Shown: positions 25,806-40,935, counted from the stretch's first letter. The stretch: DNA of 64,000 bases from Hyphomicrobiales bacterium (GCA_002869065.1 PKTR01000005.1:124001-188000); one strand, 5' to 3'. Notes: generated by a model from the letters alone, not told the origin. Translations and numbers: made by a program.

Positions 25806-25865
25806 AATATGGGTTATTTGATCTGCTTAATCCATAAGCAGAAACGCATAATTGCTATGCAATTA
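25806..25865 (-). promoter_or_regulatory. LsrB/VtlR-type box and weak promoter of the sRNA
   Basis: TAATTGC-TAT-GCAATTA at 25849-25865 is a perfect inverted repeat containing T-N11-A, the LysR-regulator signature. Downstream on the minus strand a weak -35 (TGGATT, 25834-25829) and a -10 (CATATT, 25811-25806) are 17 bases apart. A poor -35 with an upstream LysR box suits an activator-dependent promoter. Confidence 0.55.
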
Positions 25866-25942
25866 TTGCAGAGGACATGCGACTTTCCGCTAAAGGCACG
25901 GAAGCCCATGAAAAACTTGGGGAAATTGGGGTTTTTGCCGGC

Positions 25943-26833
25943 CTAGAAGGTCCAGCGCTCGGCTTTTGTCACCAGAAAGTCCCGGAACACCTTGATACGA
26001 GCGGTGTTCCGCAATTCCGACGGATAGACAAAATACGTATCGAAAACGGGTACATCTGCCCCCGGAATGAGCTGAACGAGCCCCGAATCGACTTCAATCA
26101 GATAGTCCGGAAGCATTGCGATGCCGACCCCGTGCTGCACCGCACGCTTGACCGCGACGATATTGTTGATGCGCAAGACCGCCGTGCGCGGATCGTCCGG
26201 ATCGCGTCCGGCGCTCTCCAGCCAGTTCATTTCCCGCAAGTAAGCCGGCGCATTTTCCCCGAACGTGATCAGCCGGTGATCGTCGAGATCGGCGACCGAT
26301 TTCGGATTGCCGAAGCGCTTCAGGTAACGCGGCGCCGCATAGAGATGGAAGTGGACCGAAAACAGCTTGCGCTGGATCAGGTCGGGCTGCACCGGCTGGC
26401 GCAGCCGGATGGCGACGTCAGCCTCGCGCATGGAAAGGTCGAGTTCCTGATCGGCCAGGATCACTTCGAGCTGGATATCGGGATAGAGCTCGACGAACTC
26501 ATCGAGCCGCGCGGTCAGCCAGGTCGAGCCGAGGCCGACCGTCGTGGTCACCCTGAGCTTACCCGAGGGGCGTTGCTTTGCATCCGTCAGCCTGGTTCGC
26601 ACGGCATCAAGCTTGAGGAACACCTCACGCGCGGTGCGAAACAACAATTCGCCCTGCTCGGTGAGGATCAGGCCGCGCGCATGCCGGTGGAACAGCGAAA
26701 CGCCGAGTTCCTGTTCCAGCGTGCTGACCTGACGGCTGACCGCCGACTGGCTCATCGCCAGGCTCTCGCCGGCGCGCGTGAAACTGCCCGCCCGCGCCGC
26801 AGCGTGAAAGATCCTCAGCTTGTCCCAGTCCAT
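25943..26833 (-). CDS. lsrB: LysR-family regulator LsrB/VtlR
   Basis: This 296-residue protein has the winged helix at 1-60, MDWDKLRIFHAAARAGSFTR through SQSAVSRQVSTLEQELG, followed by a LysR substrate-binding domain. The sequence and its place after trxB identify it as LsrB (Sinorhizobium) / VtlR (Brucella, Agrobacterium), which controls AbcR sRNAs, symbiosis or virulence and envelope traits. It contains no cysteine at all, so the cysteine-based redox sensing reported for S. meliloti LsrB cannot operate. It follows trxB by 70 bases in the same direction. Confidence 0.92.
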   Translation of the reverse strand: MDWDKLRIFHAAARAGSFTRAGESLAMSQSAVSRQVSTLEQELGVSLFHRHARGLILTEQGELLFRTAREVFLKLDAVRTRLTDAKQRPSGKLRVTTTVGLGSTWLTARLDEFVELYPDIQLEVILADQELDLSMREADVAIRLRQPVQPDLIQRKLFSVHFHLYAAPRYLKRFGNPKSVADLDDHRLITFGENAPAYLREMNWLESAGRDPDDPRTAVLRINNIVAVKRAVQHGVGIAMLPDYLIEVDSGLVQLIPGADVPVFDTYFVYPSELRNTARIKVFRDFLVTKAERWTF

Positions 26834-26903
26834 GGGCTTTCCCCTCTTTCGCCCCGGGCGGTCCGGCTGGCGCGGAAAAGACCGCGGCGCTGCCGTGGCG
26901 CTG

Positions 26904-27926
<1,023 letters not shown>

Positions 27927-27983
27927 TTACCGGAACTCTATCACCGCGCAACCGCACTGGTCACGCCGAATGGCGCGCCGATA

Positions 27984-28049
27984 GCGTATTCCCGAACCGA
28001 AGGTCCACGGACGCGAACAGTGGGAATCGGTTTTCGGATAAGAATACGC
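27984..28049. repeat. Rhizobial-type intergenic palindromic repeat, copy 3
   Basis: This 66-bp copy has GCGTATTCCCGAACCG at one end and CGGTTTTCGG..GAATACGC at the other. It sits between trxB and the dehydrogenase small-subunit gene, at one edge of the apparent insertion in the lrp-trxB block. Confidence 0.85.
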
Positions 28050-28127
28050 GCCAAAGAACGGCGCGTTCCGGCAATCGAACTTGCTTGCGATATAGGAAGT
28101 CGGCGCGTGCCGCGAAAGGGCCTAGGC

Positions 28128-28535
28128 TCAGGCGTATTTCGCCGCCGCCCCGCACAGCCGGATTTCGGTCTCCGACAGCACCCAGCCATCGAGCACCCGC
28201 ACCTCGCCAGCTGCGAAATCCGCCGCGCACTGATCCTGCAGCAGGCTGCGCCGGTCGCCGGGACAGGTGGCATTGGCCGCGGTCTGCAGCAGTGGCCGCG
28301 CCTCCAGAAAGCGGTCGAGCGCGACATCCTCGATCAGCTCGGGATGCATCGCGAGCACCCGCTCGCCGACACCGCGAGCCGCCGCCCGCAACGCCTCGTC
28401 ATCGAGACCGGCGAAGAAGTCCGGCGTGTTGCGCGGCACGAAGCGGCAGGCGAGCAGCGTGCCGCCATAGCCGACAACGGCAATAGTCCCCACCCCTGCC
28501 AGTCCAAGGAAAACCCGTCGGGTCAGTTTCGACAT
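28128..28535 (-). CDS. Small Tat-exported subunit of a GMC dehydrogenase (gluconate 2-dehydrogenase subunit 3-like)
   Basis: This 135-residue protein begins with a twin-arginine-like signal (TRRVFLGLAG, residues 5-14) and a hydrophobic stretch. The remainder is a small helical domain resembling subunit 3 of gluconate/fructose dehydrogenases. Such subunits carry the cofactor-loaded flavoprotein through the Tat system. It follows the GMC flavoprotein gene by 27 bases on the same strand, the expected pairing. The haem c subunit of complete complexes is missing nearby, so electrons may pass to a separate cytochrome or directly to quinone. Confidence 0.75.
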   Translation of the reverse strand: MSKLTRRVFLGLAGVGTIAVVGYGGTLLACRFVPRNTPDFFAGLDDEALRAAARGVGERVLAMHPELIEDVALDRFLEARPLLQTAANATCPGDRRSLLQDQCAADFAAGEVRVLDGWVLSETEIRLCGAAAKYA

Positions 28536-28562
28536 CGTTTGACTCCCCAGAGGTGTTGAAGG

Positions 28563-30164
28563 TTACAGGCCCGGCCGCAACGCCCACTCGCCGAGATGAT
28601 CGGCAAGGCGGACGGCAAGCGCGGTGATGGTGAGCGTCGGATTGGCCGTACCGGCGGTGGTGAACACCGAACTGCCGGCCATGTAGAGGTTCTTCGTCGA
28701 GTGCACCCGGCAATCCTTGTCGACAACGCCCTGTTTGGGGTCGTCATGCATGCGGGTCGTGCCGATGTGATGGTAGCCGGTGAAGATGTCGTCACGGCTC
28801 GGCGGCACATCGAGGCCGAGCTTGACCCGTCCGAGGCCGGCTTCGCCGATCGCGATACCGATCAGCTCGTGCGTCCGGCGCAACGACATAAGATCGTCGT
28901 CGGAGATCCGCCAGTCGAGCGCGGCGCGCCGCATGCCGAACTTGTCCGTATCCTCGCCGAGCAGCACCCGGCTGTCCGGGTTCGGCGCCTGTTCCGCGTC
29001 CTGCTTGAAATTGACCGTCTTGATCGTGCCCGCCGGCTCGAACTTGCGGCGGATGTGGCGTGTCACCCCGGTGATCACGCTGCCCGGATTCTCCGCCACC
29101 ATGCACAGCCGCGCCGTGAACTGGTCCGGCTTGTTGCCCTTGGCCAGCGCCTTGGCGATCGAGGAGAAGGCGAGCCAGGCGTGATCCCGAAAATCGTCGT
29201 TGAAGCTTTCCGTCTCCCACACCGGCGACAGGAACGTGGTGTTGTTGCGCAGCTTCTCGCTCTCGAGCACCGCCGGCGGCAGCTTCAGCCCGACCGAAAC
29301 CGGCACGCCGTCGACCGCCTGGTCGCTGTAATAGTCGAGATTGAGCTGCAGATCCGCCGGAACGAACTCGCCGAGCGTGCAGTTCAGATGGTCCATGAAG
29401 TAGCGGCCGACGAGGTCGTTGCCATTGCCGATACCGGCCGGACGCGCCTTGGTGAAGTTGAGCAGGAGGCGGGCGTTTTCGACACCGCCGGCCGCGATCA
29501 CGAAATTCGCCGCTTCGATGCGAACGGTCTTGCCGCCAAAGCTCTTGATCTCCGCACCGCCGATCACGCCATCCTCGCCGATATCGAGGTCGGTCAGGTT
29601 GGCATGGAAGAAGGCGTTGATCGTCTTCGCATCCTTGATGTCGCCGAGATAGGTGTCGACGAACCGGGTCGGCGGGCTGTTCTTGTAGGCCGTATCGACC
29701 ACCTTGGCGGGATCGAGCGGCAGCGGCTTACCCTCGCGCTTGCCGTTGTATGCCGCGCTGTCATAGGCGTAGGCCCCGAGCTCCAGATAGGGCTGGGCGC
29801 GCTCATAGAACGGATCGAGATCGGCGCGGGTGATCGGCCAGCCGCTATGGGCGATGGCCTCGCGCTTTTCGAAGTCGATCGGATCGAGCGGCGCGCAAAG
29901 ACCGGTCCAATGGCCGGTGGTGCCGCCGAACTGGCGCAGCCGCGAATAGGCCAGGTCGGTGTTCTGGTTGCCGACCAGCTCGCCTTCGTAGATTTCCTGC
30001 GAAGGGTCTTCATACTCGAGGCCGCCGCCCTCGAGCAGAATGCAGTCGATGTTGCGTTTGGCCAGTTCGAGCGCGATCGTGATGCCGGCGGCGCCCGCCC
30101 CGACGATACAGACCGGGGTCTTCAAGACCGCGCCGTCGTCTACGCTTTCAAGATCGGTGAGCAT
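28563..30164 (-). CDS. GMC-family FAD oxidoreductase
   Basis: This 533-residue flavoprotein has the N-terminal dinucleotide site VCIVGAGAAGITIALELAKR (about 18-37). The C-terminal GMC domain includes GYHHIGTTRMHDDP with the catalytic histidine, then NLYMAGSSVFTTAGTANPTL. It has no signal peptide of its own and is probably exported by hitch-hiking on the downstream Tat subunit. Likely substrates are sugars, sugar acids or alcohols. The pair is divergent from lrp. Confidence 0.9.
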   Translation of the reverse strand: MLTDLESVDDGAVLKTPVCIVGAGAAGITIALELAKRNIDCILLEGGGLEYEDPSQEIYEGELVGNQNTDLAYSRLRQFGGTTGHWTGLCAPLDPIDFEKREAIAHSGWPITRADLDPFYERAQPYLELGAYAYDSAAYNGKREGKPLPLDPAKVVDTAYKNSPPTRFVDTYLGDIKDAKTINAFFHANLTDLDIGEDGVIGGAEIKSFGGKTVRIEAANFVIAAGGVENARLLLNFTKARPAGIGNGNDLVGRYFMDHLNCTLGEFVPADLQLNLDYYSDQAVDGVPVSVGLKLPPAVLESEKLRNNTTFLSPVWETESFNDDFRDHAWLAFSSIAKALAKGNKPDQFTARLCMVAENPGSVITGVTRHIRRKFEPAGTIKTVNFKQDAEQAPNPDSRVLLGEDTDKFGMRRAALDWRISDDDLMSLRRTHELIGIAIGEAGLGRVKLGLDVPPSRDDIFTGYHHIGTTRMHDDPKQGVVDKDCRVHSTKNLYMAGSSVFTTAGTANPTLTITALAVRLADHLGEWALRPGL

Positions 30165-30424
30165 GCTTCCCCGTCCGGTCGCAAATATCCGCGTCGAAAG
30201 GATCGAAGTCGGATTGCCTCAATTTAGGCACCGACTATAGACGCGGCATCTAAACGCCGGCTTAAAGCGATCCGCGCACGCGAAAGCCGGGGCGCGTGGA
30301 AATTTCCTTGGGGTTGTCTGCGCGAAGCGCGTAGGAATCTTACCGGATTTTGTTAGTATCTTGCCCGTAGCGGCTGGGCGACCAACATATCGAGCCACCG
30401 CGCACCCTCGCCTGGAGATCGCCG

Positions 30425-30901
30425 GTGAAACTTCGCCTCGACGCCATTGACTGGAAAATCCTCAAGGAACTGCAGGAAAACGGCCGCATCACCAATGTGG
30501 AACTGGCCAGCCGGATCGGCATTTCCGCGCCCCCCTGCCTGCGCCGGGTGCGCTCGCTGGAAAAGGACGGCGTGATTCGCGGCTACCGCACGCTGGTCGA
30601 CGAAAAGGCACTCGGCTACGACGTCACCGCCTTCGCCATGGTCGGGCTCGCCAGCCAGGCCGAAGCGGATCTGATCGCGTTCGAGGAAAAGGCCCGCAGC
30701 TGGGATGTGGTGCGGGAATGCTGGATGCTGTCCGGCGAGGTCGACTTCATCCTGCGTTGCGTCGCCACCGATCTGCAGAGCTTTCAGAACTTCGTCATTC
30801 AGGATCTTGCCGCGACGCCGAATGTCGACAGCGTGCGCACCGCCCTGACTATTCGCAAGTCTAAGGATTCGACCGGCGTTCCGATCACCGCCGGGGAATA
30901 A
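30425..30901 (+). CDS. lrp: Lrp/AsnC-family regulator
   Basis: This 158-residue protein has the Lrp DNA-binding domain at 1-60 (LDAIDWKILKELQENGRITN, ISAPPCLRRVRSLEKDGVI) and an RAM ligand domain after it. GTG start at 30425 with GGAGATCGCCG upstream. In rhizobia this gene precedes trxB-lsrB. Here it is separated from trxB and read in the opposite direction from both trxB and greA. Family ligands are amino acids. Targets are unknown. Confidence 0.92.
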   Translation: MKLRLDAIDWKILKELQENGRITNVELASRIGISAPPCLRRVRSLEKDGVIRGYRTLVDEKALGYDVTAFAMVGLASQAEADLIAFEEKARSWDVVRECWMLSGEVDFILRCVATDLQSFQNFVIQDLAATPNVDSVRTALTIRKSKDSTGVPITAGE

Positions 30902-30995
30902 TCCCGGCAACGCCGCCCCCGACGCACGAACGGCCGCCCGGAAGGCGGCCGCTGCGGAACTGTCGAGACAGGGCGGAAACGCCGCGTCAGATCGC

Positions 30996-31469
30996 TCAGG
31001 AGAACTTGACTTCGAGGATCTCGTAGGCGCGCGAGCCGCCCGGCGTCGTCACCTCGACGGAGTCGCCCACGCTCTTGCCGATCAACGCGCGAGAGATCGG
31101 CGAGGAGATCGACACCTTGCCCTCCTTCACGTCGGCCTCGAGATCGCCAACGATCTGGTAGCGCTTTTCCTCGTCGGTATCCTCGTCGACCAGCAGCACG
31201 GTCGCGCCGAACTTCACCGTGTCGCCACCGAGCTTCGACACATCGATGACCTCGGCGCGCGACAGCACGTCTTCGAGTTCCGCGATGCGGCCTTCATTGT
31301 GGCTCTGGGCTTCCTTGGCGGCGTGGTATTCCGCATTCTCCGAGAGATCGCCGTGGGCGCGCGCTTCCGAGATCGCCTGAATGATACGCGGGCGCTCTTC
31401 AGAGGTAAGGCGCTTCAACTCGACTTCTAGTGCCGAGTGGCCGCCGGCGGTCATGGGAACTTTGATCAT
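30996..31469 (-). CDS. greA: Transcription elongation factor GreA
   Basis: This 157-residue factor rescues backtracked RNA polymerase by stimulating transcript cleavage. The N-terminal coiled coil contains [20 protein letters not shown] and [18 protein letters not shown] with the acidic tip residues. The C-terminal FKBP-like domain ends with [14 protein letters not shown]. It is full length. It lies 103 bases downstream of carB on the same strand, the usual rhizobial order. Confidence 0.97.
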   Translation of the reverse strand: MIKVPMTAGGHSALEVELKRLTSEERPRIIQAISEARAHGDLSENAEYHAAKEAQSHNEGRIAELEDVLSRAEVIDVSKLGGDTVKFGATVLLVDEDTDEEKRYQIVGDLEADVKEGKVSISSPISRALIGKSVGDSVEVTTPGGSRAYEILEVKFS

Positions 31470-31572
31470 CCGTCGTTGACCTCACTTCACGCGGGGCGCT
31501 GCCAGCGCGCCGCTTTCGTAAAGACGGGTTTTCGTTGCCGCCCCTCCCGAGGCGGCCCCGTCGCGTTATCGC

Positions 31573-35091
<3,519 letters not shown>

Positions 35092-35328
35092 GCTGTTATT
35101 CAGTACTTTCTCGAGACGACAGGACCGCCATTTGAAACGAGCGCACAGGAGACCCCGGCACGCGGGCGCAACCGGGGCTCAAAAGATGCAATGTTCTCGG
35201 CTAAACCGGCCTTATAGGGGAAAAGACCTCATTTAGAAACCCCGTGCGGCCCTCACTTCCCCAACTTCGCGCAGCTTTTTCGCATATGCACAATAAGTCG
35301 CGCCCGACACGCCGGAAAACACCCCCGG

Positions 35329-36855
35329 TCAGTGCGAATGCGGCGGCACTTTTTTCGCCAGCTCGCGGCGCTGCACCTTGCCCGACGGCGTACGCGGAAG
35401 ATCGTGCACGAACACCCAGCGGCGTGGCCGTTTGTATTCGGCGAGCCGGGCATGACACCAGTCGTTGAGCTCGCCCTCATTCGGGTGCTCGTCGCCATTC
35501 GGCACGACAAAGGCGGTGATCAGGCGGATGCCGTCGCGCACCTCGGTTTCGGTGACGGCGACGTCGTGGACGAGCGGATGCCCGGCAAGCGCGGCCTCGA
35601 CCTCTTCCGGCGCGACCCGATAGCCGAACGCATTCATCACGTCGTCGGCGCGGCCCTCGTACCAGACATAGCCGTCGGCATCGATGCGAGCGCGGTCGCC
35701 GGTGCGGAACCACTCGCCGAGGAAGGCCTCGTCGGTGCCGGCCTCGTCCTGCCAATAGCCGAGCATCAGCCCCGGGTCGGACCGGTGCACGCACAACAGC
35801 CCCGGCTCGTCGGGGCCGAGCACCGTGCCGTCCGCCTCTTCGCTGAGGATGGCGACGTTGCGGCCCGGTTGCGGCCGCCCCGGACTGCCGGGCCGGGTCG
35901 GCGTTTCCGGGCCAGACGAGATGTAGGTCGAGATCTCGCTCATCCCGAGCGCCTCGTAAAGCGGCCGCCCGGTCTTCTCCAGCCATTCGGCATGCATCGA
36001 GGGCCGCAACGCCTCGCCCGCCGTCAGCCCGTGGCGCAGCGACGGGAACGAGTGGCTGCCGATATGGCCGTATTTCAGGATCCGCCGGTAGAGGCTCGGC
36101 ACCGCGGCGAACAGCGTCGCGCCGGTGCTCTCGAGCAGCGACGGCCAGACATCGGGATCGCGATGACCGGTATAGACGATCGAGGTTGCGCCATTCGCCC
36201 ACGGATCGGTCAGCCCGACGCCGAGCGTGTAGGTCCAGTTGAACGCCCCGGCATGCAACAGTACGTCGTCCGGCCCGATGCCGTACCAGCCGCGATACAT
36301 CGGCCGCCGGCCAAAGGCCGAACGCTGCGCGTGCAACACGCCCTTCGGCTTGCCGCTGGTGCCCGACGTATAGACGAGGAACGCCGGATCGTCCGCCGCC
36401 GTGTCGGCATAGCTGCCGCGCGCGGCCTTGTGCAACGCTGCGATCCCCTCGGAGCCGAGCCGCCCGACGCCCGCGCGTTCAGCCGGCAATGGCGTGTGAT
36501 CGTCATGCACCACGAGCCGCGCGCCGGAATCGATCAACAGCTTGTCGCATTCCCCGGACGTCAGCTGCGCCGAGGTCGGTACCGGCACACATCCCGCGGC
36601 AATCGCGCCGAAGAACACCAGCGGGAACTCCGGCGTATTGCCGAGGCGAAGCAGGAGTCGGTCGCCCCGCTCGACGCCGCGTTCGACAAGGCCGGTGGCG
36701 ATGCGCAGCACCGCGTCTTCGATCTCGGCAAAGGTGAAGGTCACTTCCGGCGCGGCGGCCGGCTCGGAATAGACAAGCAGCGCCGCCTTTTCGGGATGTT
36801 CCGACGCGGAACGGGCAAGGACGTATTCGGCGAGATTGAAGTGCGACGGCAGCAT
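35329..36855 (-). CDS. Acyl-CoA synthetase / benzoate-CoA-ligase-like AMP-forming enzyme
   Basis: This 508-residue ligase activates a carboxylic acid as acyl-AMP and then acyl-CoA. The phosphate loop LVYTSGTSGKPKGVLHAQ lies near residue 165, the adenine motif LGMSEIST near 300 and the hinge GDRARIDADGYVWYEGRADD near 395. The catalytic lysine lies in RTPSGKVQRREL at the end. The ending in KKVPPHSH is normal. It follows the sterol-desaturase-like gene by 21 bases. The substrate may be an aromatic or medium-chain acid. The sequence does not settle it. Confidence 0.9.
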   Translation of the reverse strand: MLPSHFNLAEYVLARSASEHPEKAALLVYSEPAAAPEVTFTFAEIEDAVLRIATGLVERGVERGDRLLLRLGNTPEFPLVFFGAIAAGCVPVPTSAQLTSGECDKLLIDSGARLVVHDDHTPLPAERAGVGRLGSEGIAALHKAARGSYADTAADDPAFLVYTSGTSGKPKGVLHAQRSAFGRRPMYRGWYGIGPDDVLLHAGAFNWTYTLGVGLTDPWANGATSIVYTGHRDPDVWPSLLESTGATLFAAVPSLYRRILKYGHIGSHSFPSLRHGLTAGEALRPSMHAEWLEKTGRPLYEALGMSEISTYISSGPETPTRPGSPGRPQPGRNVAILSEEADGTVLGPDEPGLLCVHRSDPGLMLGYWQDEAGTDEAFLGEWFRTGDRARIDADGYVWYEGRADDVMNAFGYRVAPEEVEAALAGHPLVHDVAVTETEVRDGIRLITAFVVPNGDEHPNEGELNDWCHARLAEYKRPRRWVFVHDLPRTPSGKVQRRELAKKVPPHSH

Positions 36856-36876
36856 GGCGAGCTCCGGACGGCGCGC

Positions 36877-37641
36877 TCAGTCCTTGATCGCGCCCTTGAC
36901 GTTGGCGTGAGCCGGATCGGTTTCGAACGCCTTCACCGCCTCGTCGTAGCGCGGATCGATGGTGCCGAACAGCCGGTCGAGATAGGAGAAGTGGTTGGCG
37001 AAATTGGTGTTGAAGTGCGCGTGGTGCTGATCGTGAAACACCGTGCACACGCCGATCGACGGCCAGCGCGCCGACTTGCCGGCGAAGTGCTCGAAGCCGC
37101 AATGGCCGAACATGCCGTTGAAGTGGTCGAACAGACGATGCGCGATCAGAACCTCGGGCGGGATCGGCAGCACGAACACGATCCACAGGAAGTAGCTCTG
37201 CATGGCAAACGCATCGAGCCAGGTGTCGTAGTAGTTCGACCACACCGTCGGCGCGACCGCCGTGTGATGCAGATGGTGGATCTTGTAGAACGGCTTCAGA
37301 TGCACGAAACGGTGCGCGAAGTAGAACCAGGCATCGAACAGAATGACGGACACGACGAACATGCCGACCGCCGACCAGATGGTGAGCGGCAGCGGCGTGA
37401 TCGTCCAGCCCTGATGCTGCGAGAACAGGCCGAAGGCGAGGCAGCCCGCCGTGACCAACAGCGACGACAGGCTCTGCAGGATTTCCTGCTTCGTGCGCGT
37501 GTTCTTCCGGGTCTTCTGGATGCGCCGCTCGGGATAGCGGTTGTTGATCGCAGTGATGAACAGTCCGCCGCCAAGATAGAGCGTGACGAAGCCGAAATAG
37601 GTCGCGGCATAGATCAGAAGAAACGTAATCAACGAGTCCAT
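36877..37641 (-). CDS. Sterol desaturase / fatty acid hydroxylase superfamily protein
   Basis: This 254-residue membrane protein has three or four hydrophobic segments and the histidine clusters that bind two irons. HRFVH lies near residue 111, HHLHH near 122, and HDQHHAHFNTNFANHF near 200-215. Such enzymes hydroxylate or desaturate lipids or carotenoids at the membrane using oxygen. It precedes the acyl-CoA ligase gene as a tight pair, suggesting action on an activated or free fatty acid. No further pathway genes are nearby. Confidence 0.9.
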   Translation of the reverse strand: MDSLITFLLIYAATYFGFVTLYLGGGLFITAINNRYPERRIQKTRKNTRTKQEILQSLSSLLVTAGCLAFGLFSQHQGWTITPLPLTIWSAVGMFVVSVILFDAWFYFAHRFVHLKPFYKIHHLHHTAVAPTVWSNYYDTWLDAFAMQSYFLWIVFVLPIPPEVLIAHRLFDHFNGMFGHCGFEHFAGKSARWPSIGVCTVFHDQHHAHFNTNFANHFSYLDRLFGTIDPRYDEAVKAFETDPAHANVKGAIKD

Positions 37642-37768
37642 GACATCTCTCGCTAATCGAACACGCGCCGCTCCGGGAGCGCATCACCCCCACGTCACGA
37701 ACCCGATCCGCCAACCGGCAGGGCGTGCCCGGCCCGGCTTGGCCAGGTCGGACTTTTTGGCGTCGGAC

Positions 37769-38650
<882 letters not shown>

Positions 38651-38825
38651 GACCGAACCGTTTCCCTGTCGTCGTGCGAACAGCCGCCGGCGCCATTTTC
38701 GCTCTTTGGCGGCCTAGAAACAATCACCTCCGACCGGCTTTGTCGAGCCGGCCGGAGGTTGTTTTCGTTGCACCATTGCCGCAGCCGGCAACGGCAAGGC
38801 CCTGCCGGGCCGATTGGAGAGCCGT

Positions 38826-39770
38826 TCAGCCCTTGATCTTGTCCAGCTCGCCCTCGAGCTCGGGCAGTGCCTGGAACAGATCGGCGACGAGGCCGTAATC
38901 GGCGATCTGGAAGATCGGTGCTTCCTCGTCCTTGTTGATGGCGACGATGACCTTGGAGTCCTTCATGCCGGCGAGGTGCTGGATGGCACCCGAAATACCG
39001 CAGGCAATATAGAGTTCCGGTGCCACGACCTTGCCGGTCTGGCCGACCTGCAGGTCGTTCGGCGCGTAGCCCGCGTCGACGGCCGCACGGCTCGCGCCGA
39101 TGGCAGCACCCAGCCTGTCGGCGACTGGCGTGATGACGGTCTCGAACTGCTCCTTGGAACCGGTGCCGCGACCGCCGGAAATGATGATGCGGGCCGAGGT
39201 CAGTTCCGGACGCTCGGATTCCGAGAGCTTGGCGCCGACAAAGGACGACAGGCCCGGATCGGCGGCAGCCGACACGGTCTCGACGGCGGCCGAACCGCCC
39301 TCGCCCGTTGCCTGGAAGCCGGCGGTACGCACGGTGATGACCTTCTTGGCATCGCCCGACTTGACGGTCTGGATGGCGTTGCCGGCATAGATCGGCCGCT
39401 GGAAGGTGTCGGCACCCTCGACCGCGATGATGTCGGAAATCTGCATCACGTCGAGCAGGGCAGCAACGCGCGGCATGATGTTCTTGCCCGCGGTCGTGGC
39501 CGGCGCGACGATGGCGTCGTAACCCTCGGCGATCGAGACGATCAGCGCGGCGGTCGGTTCGGCGAGCCGGTGCTCAAGCGCCGCATCGTCGGCGAGCAGC
39601 ACCTTGGAAACGCCCTCGAGCTTGGCGGCCGCATCGGCCGCCGCAGCGGCACCCTGGCCGGCGACGAGGATATGCACGTCACCACCGAGTTCGCGGGCAG
39701 CCGTCAGCGCCTTGTTAGTCTGATCGCTCAGCGCGGCGTTGTCGTGTTCGGCGAAAAGAAGCGTGGTCAT
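38826..39770 (-). CDS. etfA: Electron transfer flavoprotein alpha subunit
   Basis: This 314-residue subunit binds FAD and carries electrons from acyl-CoA and related dehydrogenases to ETF-quinone oxidoreductase. The C-terminal FAD domain is complete: [34 protein letters not shown] and [14 protein letters not shown]. The start at 39770 is [10 protein letters not shown], the normal N-terminus. It follows etfB after 28 bases. Confidence 0.97.
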   Translation of the reverse strand: MTTLLFAEHDNAALSDQTNKALTAARELGGDVHILVAGQGAAAAADAAAKLEGVSKVLLADDAALEHRLAEPTAALIVSIAEGYDAIVAPATTAGKNIMPRVAALLDVMQISDIIAVEGADTFQRPIYAGNAIQTVKSGDAKKVITVRTAGFQATGEGGSAAVETVSAAADPGLSSFVGAKLSESERPELTSARIIISGGRGTGSKEQFETVITPVADRLGAAIGASRAAVDAGYAPNDLQVGQTGKVVAPELYIACGISGAIQHLAGMKDSKVIVAINKDEEAPIFQIADYGLVADLFQALPELEGELDKIKG

Positions 39771-39798
39771 TGTCTGGTCTCCGTTCCCTTCGCGCGCC

Positions 39799-40548
39799 TT
39801 AAAGGACGCCGGCCTCGTTCTTGAGCTTGTCGACAAGCTCCGCGACCGAGCCGACCTTTACGCCGGCTTCGCGCTTCGGCGGCTCGACGGTCGTCACGAC
39901 CGAGAGGCGCGGCGCGATGTCGACGCCGTAGTCGTCCGGCGTCTTCATGTCGATCGGCTTCTTCTTCGCCTTCATGATGTTCGGCAGCGACGCATAGCGC
40001 GGCTCGTTGAGGCGAAGATCGGTGGTCACCACCGCCGGCATCGAAATCTTGATGGTCTGCAGACCGCCGTCGATTTCTCGGGTCACTTCGGCCGCATCGC
40101 CATCAATGGCGAGTTCGGAGATGAAGGTGCCCTGCGACCAGCCGAGCAGCGCGGCCAGCATCTGGCCGGTCTGGTTGGCATCGTCATCGATCGCCTGCTT
40201 GCCGAGAATGACGAGGCCCGGGGCCTCGGCTTCGACGACCTGCTTCAGCAGCTTGGCAACGCCGAGCGGCTCGACCGTCTGGTCGGTCTCGATCAGGATG
40301 CCGCGGTCGGCGCCCATCGCAAGGCCGGTCCGGATCGTCTCCTGCGCCTGCTTCGGGCCGATGGAGACGAGAACGATCTCCTCCACCTTTCCCGCTTCCT
40401 TCAGACGAATCGCTTCTTCAACGGCGATCTCGTCGAACGGATTCATCGACATCTTCACGTTGGCCAGGTCGACGCCACTGCCATCCGGCTTGACGCGAAC
40501 CTTCACGTTGTAGTCGATCACCCGTTTGACAGGCACGAGGATCTTCAT
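39799..40548 (-). CDS. etfB: Electron transfer flavoprotein beta subunit
   Basis: This 249-residue subunit binds AMP and docks partner dehydrogenases. The N-terminus [20 protein letters not shown] and the signature [31 protein letters not shown] region are typical; the recognition-loop leucine region [10 protein letters not shown]-type segment is present as [18 protein letters not shown] precedes the ATG. It opens the etfB-etfA-hbd transcription unit. Confidence 0.97.
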   Translation of the reverse strand: MKILVPVKRVIDYNVKVRVKPDGSGVDLANVKMSMNPFDEIAVEEAIRLKEAGKVEEIVLVSIGPKQAQETIRTGLAMGADRGILIETDQTVEPLGVAKLLKQVVEAEAPGLVILGKQAIDDDANQTGQMLAALLGWSQGTFISELAIDGDAAEVTREIDGGLQTIKISMPAVVTTDLRLNEPRYASLPNIMKAKKKPIDMKTPDDYGVDIAPRLSVVTTVEPPKREAGVKVGSVAELVDKLKNEAGVL

Positions 40549-40852
40549 GGTCCAGAACCTCCTTGGCCGCACCGCGGAGCGTCTGCGATGCGGGATAAGT
40601 TTGACTTAGAAAACCGGGTTCGCGCCGGTCCGTCGCCATGCGGCGGTGCGGTCGCTGCCCGATGAAAACGCCCGCGACCGTACTGACGGGCCAACAGGGT
40701 GTCAACGGCGGAACGCGACAGGAATACGCCTGTTTCCGCCCTCGCGGCAATTCGACCAACAGCGCCCCCGACCATAGTCTTAGCGCTTTCGCTGCACCGC
40801 ACCCAAACCCGCTGCGCCAAGCCCCCGGAAATGCTACGGCAGGCAATCGCAA
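40549..40852. other. Intergenic region upstream of etfB, no gene seen
   Basis: About 300 bases separate the etfB start from the terminator of the EF-G-like gene. It should hold the etfB promoter, but no box stands out. Open frames in it run into neighbouring genes and have no protein character. Confidence 0.5.
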
Positions 40853-40890
40853 CGAAAAAGCCGGCCGGGTTGCCCCGGCCGGCTGTTTTT
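40853..40890 (-). terminator. Intrinsic terminator after the EF-G-like gene
   Basis: AGCCGGCCGGG and CCCCGGCCGGCT form a strong stem with T runs on both sides (CTTTTTCG on the minus strand). It lies 45 bases after the EF-G-like stop and can also insulate plus-strand transcription. Confidence 0.82.
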
Positions 40891-40935
40891 CTCACCAGAG
40901 CGGCGGCGGCAAAGGCCGCCGCACAGCCCCGGAGA

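Noticed and set aside
25701-25946. 81-codon plus-strand open frame downstream of msrP
   Set aside because: No ribosome site, low coding character and full overlap with the terminator-bearing sRNA candidate on the other strand.
30931-30951. GC-rich hairpin between lrp and greA as a terminator
   Set aside because: The stem is good but neither side has a T run. It may be a pause or mRNA end-protecting structure, but a terminator call is unsupported.
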